45,344 nt of DNA from an uncultured Massilia sp. (GTDB taxonomy: Bacteria > Pseudomonadota > Gammaproteobacteria > Burkholderiales > Burkholderiaceae). How positions within the stretch are numbered: position 1 is the stretch's first letter; the number at the start of each line of letters is the position of its first letter. The position numbers and the translations under genes were made by a program. This document shows, one piece after another, positions 32,173 through 40,900 of the stretch. The notes beneath the pieces were generated by a model that worked only from the letters and a program-made list of their open reading frames with translations, did no database searches and was not told where the DNA came from. Where the stretch lies: NCBI GenBank assembly GCA_946481275.1, contig CAMLMV010000054.1:1-45344 (forward strand), in the 5' to 3' direction.

Positions 32173-33267
32173 ATGCACAGCCAAGAACTGATCAAACCTG
32201 ACGGAAGAGACCTGACGTTGTACAGCAGCCGGCCGATCCCGGAAGGCATCGTCGCGACCAGCCCCTTCGCCGAACCGCAGCACGCCAACCCGCACCTGCG
32301 CTGGCATCCGCTGCGCGGCGAGTGGGTCACGTATGCCGCGTTCCGCCAGAACCGCACCTATCAGCCGCCCCCGCAGTACAACCCGCTGGCACCCACGCGC
32401 GACCCGGAGCACCCGACCGAGATGCCGGCCGGAGATTACGAGATCGCCGTGTTCGACAACCGCTTTCCGTCGCTCGCGCTGGACGCGCACGAGCCGCCGA
32501 CGCTCACCGTGCCGACCGCGCCCGCCAACGGCAAATGCGAGGTCGTCGTGTTCACGCAGGACCCGCAAACGGCCCTGGGCCGGCTGCCCCTGTCGCGCAT
32601 CGAGCTGCTGCTGGAAGTGTGGGGCGACCGCACGCGGCGCATCGGGGGCCGGCACCACATCCAGTACGTGCTGCCGTTCGAGAACCGCGGCGCGGAAGTG
32701 GGCGTGACCTTGCACCACCCGCACGGCCAGATCTACGCGTACCCGTTCATCCCGCCCGTTCCTGCGCGCCAGCTTGCGCAGGAACGCGAGTACTACCTGC
32801 AGCACGGCACGAGCCTCCTGTGCGACATGGCGCGCGACGAGGCGGCGGACGACAAGCGCGTCGTGTACCGCGACGACGAGGCGATCGCCTTCGTGCCGGC
32901 CTGCGCGCGCTATCCGTACGAGGTGTGGGTGATGCCGACCGCGCCCTGCAAGGATTTCGCGGCCTTGAGCCCCGCGCAGCGTACCAGCCTGGCGCGCGCG
33001 CTGAAGACCGTGCTGCTCAAGTTCGACACGCTGTGGGAGTGCCCGTTCCCGTACCTGATGACCTGGTACCAGGCGCCGACGGACGGCGCGGACCACCCCG
33101 AGACGCAGCTGCACTGCCAGTTCTACCCGCCGTACCGCACGCGCGACCGGCTGAAGTACCTGGCCGGCACGGAGATCGGCGCCGGCATGTTCGCGATGGA
33201 CGTGCTGCCCGAGACGACCGCGTACGAATTGCAGCAGGTCGACGTACGGCTGGAGGACGAGGCATGA
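32173..33267 (+). CDS. galT: Galactose-1-phosphate uridylyltransferase
   Basis: The 364-residue protein is a typical GalT. The active-site motif is HPHGQ with nucleophile H184 and Q186 (in GVTLHHPHGQIYAYPF). RWHPLRGEWVTYAAFRQNRT, VFDNRFPSL, EVVVFTQDP and the C-terminal HCQFYPPYR also match. It moves UMP from UDP-glucose to galactose-1-phosphate in the Leloir pathway. It overlaps the next gene by 4 bases (ATGA) and starts the galT-M24-galK-GH2 run. Its galM and galE partners are not in the window. Confidence 0.96.
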   Translation: MHSQELIKPDGRDLTLYSSRPIPEGIVATSPFAEPQHANPHLRWHPLRGEWVTYAAFRQNRTYQPPPQYNPLAPTRDPEHPTEMPAGDYEIAVFDNRFPSLALDAHEPPTLTVPTAPANGKCEVVVFTQDPQTALGRLPLSRIELLLEVWGDRTRRIGGRHHIQYVLPFENRGAEVGVTLHHPHGQIYAYPFIPPVPARQLAQEREYYLQHGTSLLCDMARDEAADDKRVVYRDDEAIAFVPACARYPYEVWVMPTAPCKDFAALSPAQRTSLARALKTVLLKFDTLWECPFPYLMTWYQAPTDGADHPETQLHCQFYPPYRTRDRLKYLAGTEIGAGMFAMDVLPETTAYELQQVDVRLEDEA

Positions 33268-34370
33268 GCACCCGTGCTGCCGAAGTGTCCGGGAAACTCG
33301 CGCTGCTGCGTGCTGCGCTGGCCGAAGCGGGCGCGCAGGCGATCCGCCTGCGCGGCACCGACTGGTTCGCGTGGGCGACGGCGGGCGGAGACGCCTCCGT
33401 GCTGCTGGCCGCCGATTGCGGCGTGGCCGAGGTGCTCGTCACGCGCGACGATGCGGTGATCCTGACGGACGCCATCGAGGCCGAGCGCCTGCGCCTGGAA
33501 CAGGTGCCGCCCGGATTCACGTTCCACATCGCGCCGTGGGCCGAGACGGAGCTGCGCGACACCTATGTGCTGGGCGTGGCGAATGGCGGCGTGGTGCTGT
33601 CGGACCGTACGCGCAACGGCAACGGCCATGCCGAGCAGCCGCTGCCCGCGAGCCTGCGCCTGCGCCGCATGGTGCTGCTGCCGGCCGAGCAGGAACGCTA
33701 CCGCGCGCTGGCCCGCGACGCGGCCATCGCGATGTCGGAGACGCTGCATGCCGCGCGGCCCGAGTGGACGGAACTCGAACTGGCCGCAGCCGGTGCAGGG
33801 GCCCTGTGGCGGCGCGGGATCCAGCCCGCGCTGGTGCTGGCGGCGGGCAGCCGGCGCCTGCCGCTGTTCCGCCATCCCATGCCGACGGCCGAGCCGTTGG
33901 GCAGCCGCGCCATGCTCGTGTTCTGCGCGCGCCGCCATGGCCTCGTGGCGAACCTGTCGCGCGGCCTCGCTTTCAGTCCGCTGTCGGATGACGAGCGCAA
34001 TGCGCAGGCCGACCTGCTGCAGGTGGAGGCGACGGGTCTCGATGCCGTGCTTCCGGGCCAGTCGCTGGCGGCCGTCTACCACGCGTTCGAGGCGGCGTAC
34101 CGCCACGTGAACCGGCCGGAGGCGATCCGCGAGCATCACCAGGGCGGCATCACGGGTTACCAGGCGCGCGAGATCGTCGCGAGCCCGAGCACCGCGACCG
34201 GCATCGAGACGGGGATGGCGTTCGCGTTCAATCCGAGCTTCGCCGGCATGAAAGTAGAAGACACGTTCCTGCTCGGGGCGAACGGGCTCGAGAACCTGAC
34301 CTCGGACCCGGACTGGCCGGCGACGACAATCCAGGGCCGTGCGCGGCCCATCTGGCTGGAGGTGGCATGA
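33264..34370 (+). CDS. M24 (pita-bread) fold protein lacking most metal ligands
   Basis: The 368-residue protein has the two-domain layout of aminopeptidase P/prolidase relatives: an N-terminal creatinase-like domain (about 1-150) and an M24 domain. However, the ligands appear lost. The Asp pair is replaced by V219 and N230 (in MLVFCARRHGLVANLSRG), the His of GHGxG by Gly near HHQGGITGY (291-299), and the first Glu by N323 (GMAFAFNPSF); only the last Glu, E332 (KVEDT), is kept. So it is likely not a metallopeptidase. It is tightly fixed between galT and galK (ATGA overlap before, 1 base gap after), implying a role in galactose metabolism or its control. Ligand alignment is by eye. Confidence 0.8.
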   Translation: MSTRAAEVSGKLALLRAALAEAGAQAIRLRGTDWFAWATAGGDASVLLAADCGVAEVLVTRDDAVILTDAIEAERLRLEQVPPGFTFHIAPWAETELRDTYVLGVANGGVVLSDRTRNGNGHAEQPLPASLRLRRMVLLPAEQERYRALARDAAIAMSETLHAARPEWTELELAAAGAGALWRRGIQPALVLAAGSRRLPLFRHPMPTAEPLGSRAMLVFCARRHGLVANLSRGLAFSPLSDDERNAQADLLQVEATGLDAVLPGQSLAAVYHAFEAAYRHVNRPEAIREHHQGGITGYQAREIVASPSTATGIETGMAFAFNPSFAGMKVEDTFLLGANGLENLTSDPDWPATTIQGRARPIWLEVA

Positions 34371-34371
34371 C

Positions 34372-35472
34372 ATGAACAATCCCGAGACCTTCTTCGGCGG
34401 CGCCCCGGAAGCGTTCGCGTCGGCCCCCGGCCGCGTCAACCTGCTGGGCGAGCACACGGACTACAACGACGGCTACATGCTCCCCGTGGCGACGCCGCAG
34501 CGCACCGAGATCGCACTCGCGCGCAGCCACGACGACCAGCACCACCTGTACTCCGGCACGCTGGACGGCAACGTCACGTTCGCGGCAAAAGGGGGCAGCG
34601 CGCCGCAGGGCTTCGGCAGCTATATCGAAGGCTGCATCCGTCTCGTGGAAGCAACGGGCGTCGCCGTGCCGCCGCTGCGCGTGTTCGTCACGACGAACCT
34701 GCCCGTCGGCTCCGGCCTGTCGTCGTCGGCGGCGCTCGAAGTGGCGATGCTGCGCGCCATGCGCAACCTGCTCGGGTTCTCCCTCGACGACGTGAAGCTC
34801 GCGCAGATCGCGCAGCGCGCCGAGATCGAATTCGCCCGCGTCAACTGCGGCATCATGGACCAGATGGCGTCGAGCCTGTGCGACGAACGGAACATGCTGT
34901 TCATCGACGCGCGCACGCTGGAACATCACCTCGTGCCGATGCCGGAAGGGACGGAGCTGATCGTCGTCGACTCCGGCGTGCCGCGCACGCTCGCGGCCAG
35001 CAAGTACAACGAACGCCGCGCCGAATGCGAGGAGGCGTCGCGCAAGCTGGGCGTAAAGGCGCTGCGCGACGTGACCGATCCGGCCGCCGTGGAGCCGCTG
35101 CCCGAGCCGCTGCGCCGGCGTGCGCGCCACGTCGTGCTGGAAGACCTGCGCGTGCTGGAAGCGGCGCGGGGCGTATCGGCCGAACGCTTCGGCGAACTGA
35201 TGAACGCGTCGCACGAGAGCCTGCGCGACGACTACGAGGTTTCGATTCCCGAGCTCGACCAGCTGGTGGCCGCGCTGCGCGCCGCCCCGGGCGTGCTCGG
35301 TGCACGCCTGACCGGCGCGGGATTCGGCGGGGCCACCGTGGCCCTGTGCCGCGCGGGTGAGGCACGACAGGCAGCGGAAACTGCACTCTCCACCTACAAC
35401 AAAGCAGGACGTCAGGGTCGTATCCTGATCCCGGTCCCGACCCAAGGAAAGGAAAACAATGAGCCAGTTTGA
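34372..35472 (+). CDS. galK: Galactokinase
   Basis: The 366-residue protein is a GHMP kinase with the galactokinase signature GRVNLLGEHTDYNDGYMLP, the ATP-binding LPVGSGLSSSAALEVA and the third motif GARLTGAGFGGATVAL. CGIMDQMASSLCDE carries the catalytic Asp region. It phosphorylates galactose at C1 for GalT. ATG 34372 has GGAGG 9 bases upstream and is preferred over an upstream frame running into the M24 gene. Its 3' end overlaps the GH2 gene by 14 bases. Confidence 0.96.
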   Translation: MNNPETFFGGAPEAFASAPGRVNLLGEHTDYNDGYMLPVATPQRTEIALARSHDDQHHLYSGTLDGNVTFAAKGGSAPQGFGSYIEGCIRLVEATGVAVPPLRVFVTTNLPVGSGLSSSAALEVAMLRAMRNLLGFSLDDVKLAQIAQRAEIEFARVNCGIMDQMASSLCDERNMLFIDARTLEHHLVPMPEGTELIVVDSGVPRTLAASKYNERRAECEEASRKLGVKALRDVTDPAAVEPLPEPLRRRARHVVLEDLRVLEAARGVSAERFGELMNASHESLRDDYEVSIPELDQLVAALRAAPGVLGARLTGAGFGGATVALCRAGEARQAAETALSTYNKAGRQGRILIPVPTQGKENNEPV

Positions 35473-37261
35473 GTATCCCCGCCCGCAGCTGGTCCGCGAC
35501 AATTGGATCAATCTGAACGGTAAATGGCGCTTCCGTTTCGACGATGAGCTGGTCAACAAGATGCCGGCCGGCGTGACCGGCTGGACTCACGAAATCAACG
35601 TGCCGTTCGCGCCCGAGACCGAGATGTCCGGCATCCAGGACACCGGTTTCCATCGCTTCTGCTGGTACGAGCGCGACTTCGAACTGATGCCGTCCGAGGA
35701 GCGGGTCATCCTGCACTTCGGCGCCGTCGATTATTTTGCCCGCGTGTGGGTCAACGGCCAGCTCGTGGCCGAGCACGAAGGCGGCCACACGCCGTTTTCC
35801 GCCGACATCACGTCCGCGCTGAACGCCGGCGGCAAGCAGACCGTGACCGTGTTCGTCGAGGACGATCCGGCCGACCTCGCCAAGCCGCGCGGCAAGCAGG
35901 ACTGGCTGCTGGAACCGCACTCGATCTGGTATCCGCGCACGACCGGCATCTGGCAGACCGTGTGGATCGAGAAGGTGGCACGCACCTTCATCCGTTCGCT
36001 GCGCTGGACGCCGATCTTCGAAACGTTCGAGATCGGCTGCGAAGTGTTCGCCGGCGGCGACATCCAGGAAGACATGTTCGTCGAGGTCAAGATCTGGCAC
36101 GGCGAACAACTGCTCGCGGACGACAACTACAAGCTGCTGCAGGGCGAGGCGAACCGCAAGATCGCGCTGTCCGACCCCGGCATCGACGATTCGCGGAACG
36201 AATTGCTGTGGAGCCCGGAGCGCCCGACGTTGCTGGACGCCGAGGTGATCCTGCGCTGCGGCGACAAGGTCGTCGACACGGTCAAGTCGTACACGGCGCT
36301 GCGCGCCTTCCACATCAACCGCGACCGCCTGCTGCTGAACGGCCGCCCGTATCCGCTGCGACTCGTGCTGGACCAGGGCTACTGGACCGAGTCCTTCCTG
36401 ACCGCGCCGTCCGACGAGCATTTGAAACGCGACGTCGAACTGGCGAAGCTGATGGGCTTCAACGGCGTGCGCAAGCACCAGAAGATCGAGGATCCGCGTT
36501 ATTTATACTGGGCGGACAGACTGGGCCTGCTTGTGTGGGAAGAGATGCCATCGGCCTACCGGTTCTCGCCGCGCGCGATCACGCGCATCGTCAAGGAGTG
36601 GACGGAAGCGATCGAGCGCGACTACAGCCACCCGTGCATCATCGTGTGGGTGCCGTTCAACGAATCCTGGGGCGTGCCCAACCTGACGCTGACCCAGGCG
36701 CACCGCAACGCGGTCGAGGCGCTGTACCACCTGACGCGCACCCTCGATGCGACCCGCCCGGTGATCGGCAACGACGGCTGGGAAGCGTCGGCCACCGACA
36801 TCCTGGGCATCCATGACTACGACTGCAACCCCGACAAGCTGAAGGCGCGCTACGAGGTCTCCGACCCCGTGCGCACGCTGTTCGACCAGCGCCGCCCTGG
36901 CGGACGCATCCTCACCTTGGACGGCTTCCCGCACCGCGGCCAGCCCATCGTGCTTACCGAATTCGGCGGCATCGCATTCGATCCGAACGCGACGCCCGAG
37001 GACGGCACGTGGGGCTATACCCGTGCTCATACGGCCGAGAGTTATCACGCGCTGTACCGAGACCTGCTGAAGGTGGTCAACGAGACCTTCATGTTCAGCG
37101 GCTTCTGCTATACCCAGTTCGCCGACACGTTCCAGGAAGCGAACGGCCTGCTCAACGCGGACCGTACACCCAAGCTGCCGTTCGAGTTGATCAGCGCGGC
37201 GACGCGCAACGTCACCCTCGAACCCAAGGACGTGGAAGAGGAGGGAGACCAGCCGGGCTGA
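35459..37261 (+). CDS. GH2 glycosidase (probable beta-galactosidase), cytoplasmic
   Basis: The 600-residue protein has the GH2 layout: jelly-roll sugar-binding domain (about 1-180, NWINLNGKWRFRFDDEL), immunoglobulin-like domain, and TIM barrel from about 290. The acid/base is E402 in VPFNESWG and the nucleophile E501 in VLTEFGG. There is no signal peptide, so it should act on imported oligosaccharides. Position after galT and galK makes beta-galactoside (possibly arabinopyranoside) the likely substrate, but beta-glucuronidase or related GH2 activity is not excluded. It starts within galK with AAGGAA upstream. Compared with LacZ (over 1000 residues) it is compact. Confidence 0.88.
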   Translation: MSQFEYPRPQLVRDNWINLNGKWRFRFDDELVNKMPAGVTGWTHEINVPFAPETEMSGIQDTGFHRFCWYERDFELMPSEERVILHFGAVDYFARVWVNGQLVAEHEGGHTPFSADITSALNAGGKQTVTVFVEDDPADLAKPRGKQDWLLEPHSIWYPRTTGIWQTVWIEKVARTFIRSLRWTPIFETFEIGCEVFAGGDIQEDMFVEVKIWHGEQLLADDNYKLLQGEANRKIALSDPGIDDSRNELLWSPERPTLLDAEVILRCGDKVVDTVKSYTALRAFHINRDRLLLNGRPYPLRLVLDQGYWTESFLTAPSDEHLKRDVELAKLMGFNGVRKHQKIEDPRYLYWADRLGLLVWEEMPSAYRFSPRAITRIVKEWTEAIERDYSHPCIIVWVPFNESWGVPNLTLTQAHRNAVEALYHLTRTLDATRPVIGNDGWEASATDILGIHDYDCNPDKLKARYEVSDPVRTLFDQRRPGGRILTLDGFPHRGQPIVLTEFGGIAFDPNATPEDGTWGYTRAHTAESYHALYRDLLKVVNETFMFSGFCYTQFADTFQEANGLLNADRTPKLPFELISAATRNVTLEPKDVEEEGDQPG

Positions 37262-37473
37262 CATAAGCGCCGCCCGGCGCGCTCCGAACCCCGACGCGAG
37301 CACGGCACCCTTTGGGCGCCCGCCCCATCGCAGCGCGGCCGTGCATGGCCGCGCTGTGGACGGGTTCGCTCGTCCGTACCGCGCGCAGAGCGTTCGCCGC
37401 CGCGCCGCGGCGCGGCCGGTCGGCCCATGCCACCGATCAATTGAACGCCCCGCGCGGGCGAGAAGGAGCCATC
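37262..37473. other. Intergenic region with 10-bp hairpin before the fusion gene
   Basis: CAGCGCGGCC (37331-37340) pairs with GGCCGCGCTG (37347-37356), loop GTGCAT. It may terminate the galactose operon transcript; the AAGGAGCC ribosome binding site for the next gene follows at about 37463-37470. No clear promoter was found, so the fusion gene may be partly read through from the galactose genes. Confidence 0.4.
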
Positions 37474-40077
37474 ATGTCCACGATCGTCGTTTTCAGCCAC
37501 CTGCGCTGGGATTTCGTATTCCAGCGGCCGCAGCATCTGCTGTCGCGCCTGGCACAGCATTATCCGGTCCTGTTCGTCGAGGAACCGGTGTACGACGACG
37601 GTGCCCCGTTCATGGAACGATCCAGTCCCGCGCCGAACGTGACCGTGTGCCGCGCACACACCCCCATCCACGCCAACGGTTTCCACGACGAGCAGCTGCG
37701 GCTGCTTCAGCCCATGGTCGCGCAGCTGGCACCGCCAGGAGAGGAGGTCGTCGCGTGGTTCTACACGCCGATGGCCCTGCCGCTACTGCAATCGCTGCGG
37801 CCCGCGCTGGTCGTGTACGACTGCATGGATGAACTGGCCTCGTTCCGCAATCCCCCCAAACAATTGCTGCAGCGTGAAAGCGCGCTGCTCTCCATCGCCG
37901 ACCTCGTGTTCGCCGGCGGTCCCAGCCTGTACGAGGCCAAGCGCCACCGTCACCCGAACGTGCACTGCTTTTCCAGCAGCGTCGACGTCGTGCACTTCCA
38001 GCAGGCGCTGGACCGCACGCGCACCCATCCGCAGCAGGACGCCATCCCGCACCCGCGCCTGGGCTTCTATGGCGTGCTGGACGAACGCTTCGACCCGGAC
38101 CTCGCCGGCGTCGTCGCCGATGCCCACCCGGAGTGGCAGATCGTGCTGGCCGGACCGGTCGTCAAGATCGATCCGGAACGTCTTCCACGCCGCCCGAACA
38201 TCCATTACCTGGGCCAGCAGCCGTACGCCGCGTTACCCGACCTGCTGGCCGGCTGGGACGTGTGCCTGATGCCGTTCGCCATCAATGAGGCGACGAAATT
38301 CATCAGCCCCACCAAGGTGCTCGAATACATGGCGGCGCAGCTGCCGATCGTCAGCACGCCGATCGCCGACGTCGCCAACCCCTATGGCCACGTGGTCGCC
38401 ATCGCGGCCACGCCCGACGAATTCGTCGCCGCCTGCGAAGCGGCGCTCGCGCAGACGCCGGAGCAGCGCCGCCACATGGTGGCCGCGATGCAGGCCGTCG
38501 TGGCCGCCACGTCGTGGGACAACACGGCCGCGCGCATGCGCGAGCTGATCGACACGGCGCCGCCGCACACGGACCGGCGCGCCACGCCGCGCAGCCTGGA
38601 CGCTGCCGACGATCCGGCCGCGGCATCCCTGCGGGGCTCGAAAGTGAACCCGCTGCGCGCGCACGAGCCGCACGTGGGCACGGTCGTCATCGGCGGCGGG
38701 CCGACGGGCCTGTCGGCCGCTTACCACCTTGGCGCCGACACGTTGCTGCTGGACCGCAACGAGACCGTCGGCGGCTGGTGCCGCTCCATCGAGGAGAACG
38801 GTTTCACGTTCGATTACGCAGGCCACATCATGTTCTCGAACGACCCGTACGTGCTCAAGATGTACGAGGTGCTGCTGGGCGATAACGTGCACTGGCAGAA
38901 CCGCGAAGCGTGGGTCTACAGCAAGGGCGTCTACACGCGCTATCCGTTCCAGGGCGCGCTGTATGGCCTGCCGCCGAAGGTCGTCACGGAGTGCATCATG
39001 GGCGCCATCGAAGCCCGCTACGAAAGCGCGGAAGCGACCACGGCCGCCGCGCAGGCCGTCGACGATTGCTGCGCCGACGGCACGACGGACGTGTGCAATA
39101 CCGATCGCGCCGTCAAGGGCTCGGTCAGGAACTTCGAGCAGTTCATTTATAAAGTCTGGGGCAAGGGCATCGCGAAGCATTTCGCCATCCCGTACAACCG
39201 CAAGATCTGGACCGTGCCGCTATCCGAGATGGAGACGTCGTGGCTGGGCGGCCGCGTGCCGCTGCCGAACCTGGAAGAAATCATCCAGGGCGCGCTGGAA
39301 CCGTCGCCAAAACCGCTGGGCCCGAACGCCCGCTTCGGCTATCCGCTGAAGGGCGGCTTCCAGGCGCTGATGAACGGGTTCCTGCCGCACATCAAGGGCA
39401 AGATCGAGCTGAATGCCGACGTCGTGCAGGTGCTGCCGCGCGAACACATCGTCGCACTGCGCGACGGGCGTCGCTTCCGCTACGACGACCTGGTGTCCAC
39501 GATGCCGCTGCCGGAATTGATCAAGGCGATCGGCAACGAGGCGCCGGAAGAGGTGAGGGCGGCGGCGAAGGGGCTGCGGCACGTATCGATCCGCTGCGTG
39601 AACATCGGCATCGACCGCGTCGCCACCGACAAGCACTGGATCTACTATCCCGAAGACACGATCTTCCACCGCATCTTCGTCCAGGGCAATGCGAGCCCCG
39701 GCTGCAATCCGCCGGGCGGCTTCGGCTTCACCTGCGAGATCTCGTACTCGCCCTACAAACCGCTGCCCGTCGACGGCGAGGCGTTGATCGCGCGCGCCAT
39801 CGAGGATTGCCGCAAGGTCGGCATGATCCAGGACGGCGACACGATACTGGCCGCGAACCAGGTCGACATGCCGTACGCCTACGTGCTGTACGACCACGCG
39901 CGCGCCCGCAACGTCGAGACGTGCAAGGCGTGGCTGAAGCAGTTCGACATCACCCTCGTCGGCCGCTACAGCGAGTGGGAATACTACAACTCCGACCACG
40001 CCCTGCTGGCCGGCAAGCGCGGCGCCGACATCGTGCATGCCAAGCGCGCGCGGGCGCAGAAGGCCAGTTCGGAATAG
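37474..40077 (+). CDS. Fusion of a glycosyltransferase and a UDP-galactopyranose mutase-like flavoprotein
   Basis: The 867-residue protein has two parts. Residues 1 to about 372 form a GT-B type glycosyltransferase (HLRWDFVFQRPQHLLSRL at the start, the stretch FGPTKVLEYMAA-like FISPTKVLEYMAAQLPIVST near 270-290). After a linker (about 373-400), residues 401-860 form an FAD enzyme with VVIGGGPTGLSAAYHL (G407-G412). This part resembles eukaryotic-type UDP-galactopyranose mutase: AGHIMFSNDPYV, RYPFQGALYGLPPKV (from 489), FAIPYNRKIWTVP, SWLGGRVPLPNLE (from 589) and GFGFTCEISYSP. It may make UDP-galactofuranose and transfer the sugar in one polypeptide, probably at the inner face of the membrane. 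It lacks a signal peptide and follows the galactose operon. A protoporphyrinogen oxidase-like FAD enzyme is the main alternative. Confidence 0.8.
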   Translation: MSTIVVFSHLRWDFVFQRPQHLLSRLAQHYPVLFVEEPVYDDGAPFMERSSPAPNVTVCRAHTPIHANGFHDEQLRLLQPMVAQLAPPGEEVVAWFYTPMALPLLQSLRPALVVYDCMDELASFRNPPKQLLQRESALLSIADLVFAGGPSLYEAKRHRHPNVHCFSSSVDVVHFQQALDRTRTHPQQDAIPHPRLGFYGVLDERFDPDLAGVVADAHPEWQIVLAGPVVKIDPERLPRRPNIHYLGQQPYAALPDLLAGWDVCLMPFAINEATKFISPTKVLEYMAAQLPIVSTPIADVANPYGHVVAIAATPDEFVAACEAALAQTPEQRRHMVAAMQAVVAATSWDNTAARMRELIDTAPPHTDRRATPRSLDAADDPAAASLRGSKVNPLRAHEPHVGTVVIGGGPTGLSAAYHLGADTLLLDRNETVGGWCRSIEENGFTFDYAGHIMFSNDPYVLKMYEVLLGDNVHWQNREAWVYSKGVYTRYPFQGALYGLPPKVVTECIMGAIEARYESAEATTAAAQAVDDCCADGTTDVCNTDRAVKGSVRNFEQFIYKVWGKGIAKHFAIPYNRKIWTVPLSEMETSWLGGRVPLPNLEEIIQGALEPSPKPLGPNARFGYPLKGGFQALMNGFLPHIKGKIELNADVVQVLPREHIVALRDGRRFRYDDLVSTMPLPELIKAIGNEAPEEVRAAAKGLRHVSIRCVNIGIDRVATDKHWIYYPEDTIFHRIFVQGNASPGCNPPGGFGFTCEISYSPYKPLPVDGEALIARAIEDCRKVGMIQDGDTILAANQVDMPYAYVLYDHARARNVETCKAWLKQFDITLVGRYSEWEYYNSDHALLAGKRGADIVHAKRARAQKASSE

Positions 40078-40081
40078 GCGC

Positions 40082-40759
40082 TCAGTGCTGGATGGTGCCG
40101 CCGGTCAGGCTGACCCGGTCGCCGGTGCGGAAATCCGGCGTCGTCTGCTGCGTGACGACCTGGGTGCTGCCATCGTCCATGCGCAGGGTGACGCGATAGA
40201 CCCGGTCGGAAGAAGAACCGGTCGTGCCGCCCGAGCTGCTGCCCATGGCGGCGCTGGCGCTGGTATCGCCTTCGGTGGCGGCGCTGCTCGACCGGGGCAT
40301 GACTTCGATGGCGGCGACGGTGGCGTTCGGGCTCGTGCTGGACGCGGTCGTGCCGCCGGCCGACGCGCCATAGCTGCTCTGGCTGCCGCCGGTCATGCCG
40401 CTGCCGGTGGTGGCGCCCTGGTCCTGCATCATGCCGGACGTGCCGGAGCCGCTTTGCGAGCCCGATGTGTCGTACCCGCTCGAGCTGCCCGACGAGCCGG
40501 AGGAGCCGGAGGAGCCGGACGACCCCGAGGACCCGCTGGCGCCACCCCAGCTGCCCCCGCCCTGCGATCCGGTGCCGCCGCCGGTGCCCGACATGCCGCC
40601 GCTGGTCGACGTGCCCGTGGCCGTGCCGCTGCTGCCGGTCTCGCCGCCCGTGCCGCTGCTGCCGCTGCTGCCCATGCCGCGCATGGAACTGCACGCGGAC
40701 AGCCCGACTGCCAGCGCCAGCAAGCCCGCCAGGAAGACGCTCTGGTGTTTTTGCTTCAT
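40082..40759 (-). CDS. Ser/Gly-rich lipoprotein with C-terminal beta domain, function unknown
   Basis: The 225-residue protein has a lipobox LSAC (Cys 23) and a low-complexity middle of Gly, Ser and Thr with GSSGSSGSSGSS repeats (about residues 75-95). The C-terminal 45 residues (RVYRVTLRMDDGSTQVVTQQ then TPDFRTGDRVSLTGGTI) resemble the C-terminal domain of SlyB-like outer-membrane lipoproteins. The ATG at 40759 has AAGGAG about 6 bases upstream. It ends tail-to-tail with the fusion gene, 4 bases apart. The repeat could make its length variable between strains. Confidence 0.8.
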   Translation of the reverse strand: MKQKHQSVFLAGLLALAVGLSACSSMRGMGSSGSSGTGGETGSSGTATGTSTSGGMSGTGGGTGSQGGGSWGGASGSSGSSGSSGSSGSSGSSSGYDTSGSQSGSGTSGMMQDQGATTGSGMTGGSQSSYGASAGGTTASSTSPNATVAAIEVMPRSSSAATEGDTSASAAMGSSSGGTTGSSSDRVYRVTLRMDDGSTQVVTQQTTPDFRTGDRVSLTGGTIQH

Positions 40760-40900
40760 GATCAACTCCTTCTGAGGGGATAGTGTCAGGTTAGATGAGT
40801 GACGATGCCGCGTGCCACTTTGGTAAGAGGCGTGTTCGGTATCGGCGTTCAAACTGCCTGTCGTTGAACATGAGCCACGTCAAAGTCGTGGCGCGCCGGC

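Noticed and set aside
32322..33263. Upstream extension of the M24 frame into galT
   Set aside because: Low-complexity Arg/Ala translation; the real start is the ATGA overlap at 33264.
40480..40540. Tandem GSS-coding repeats as a possible mobile or CRISPR repeat
   Set aside because: In-frame codon repeats within a lipoprotein linker explain them.
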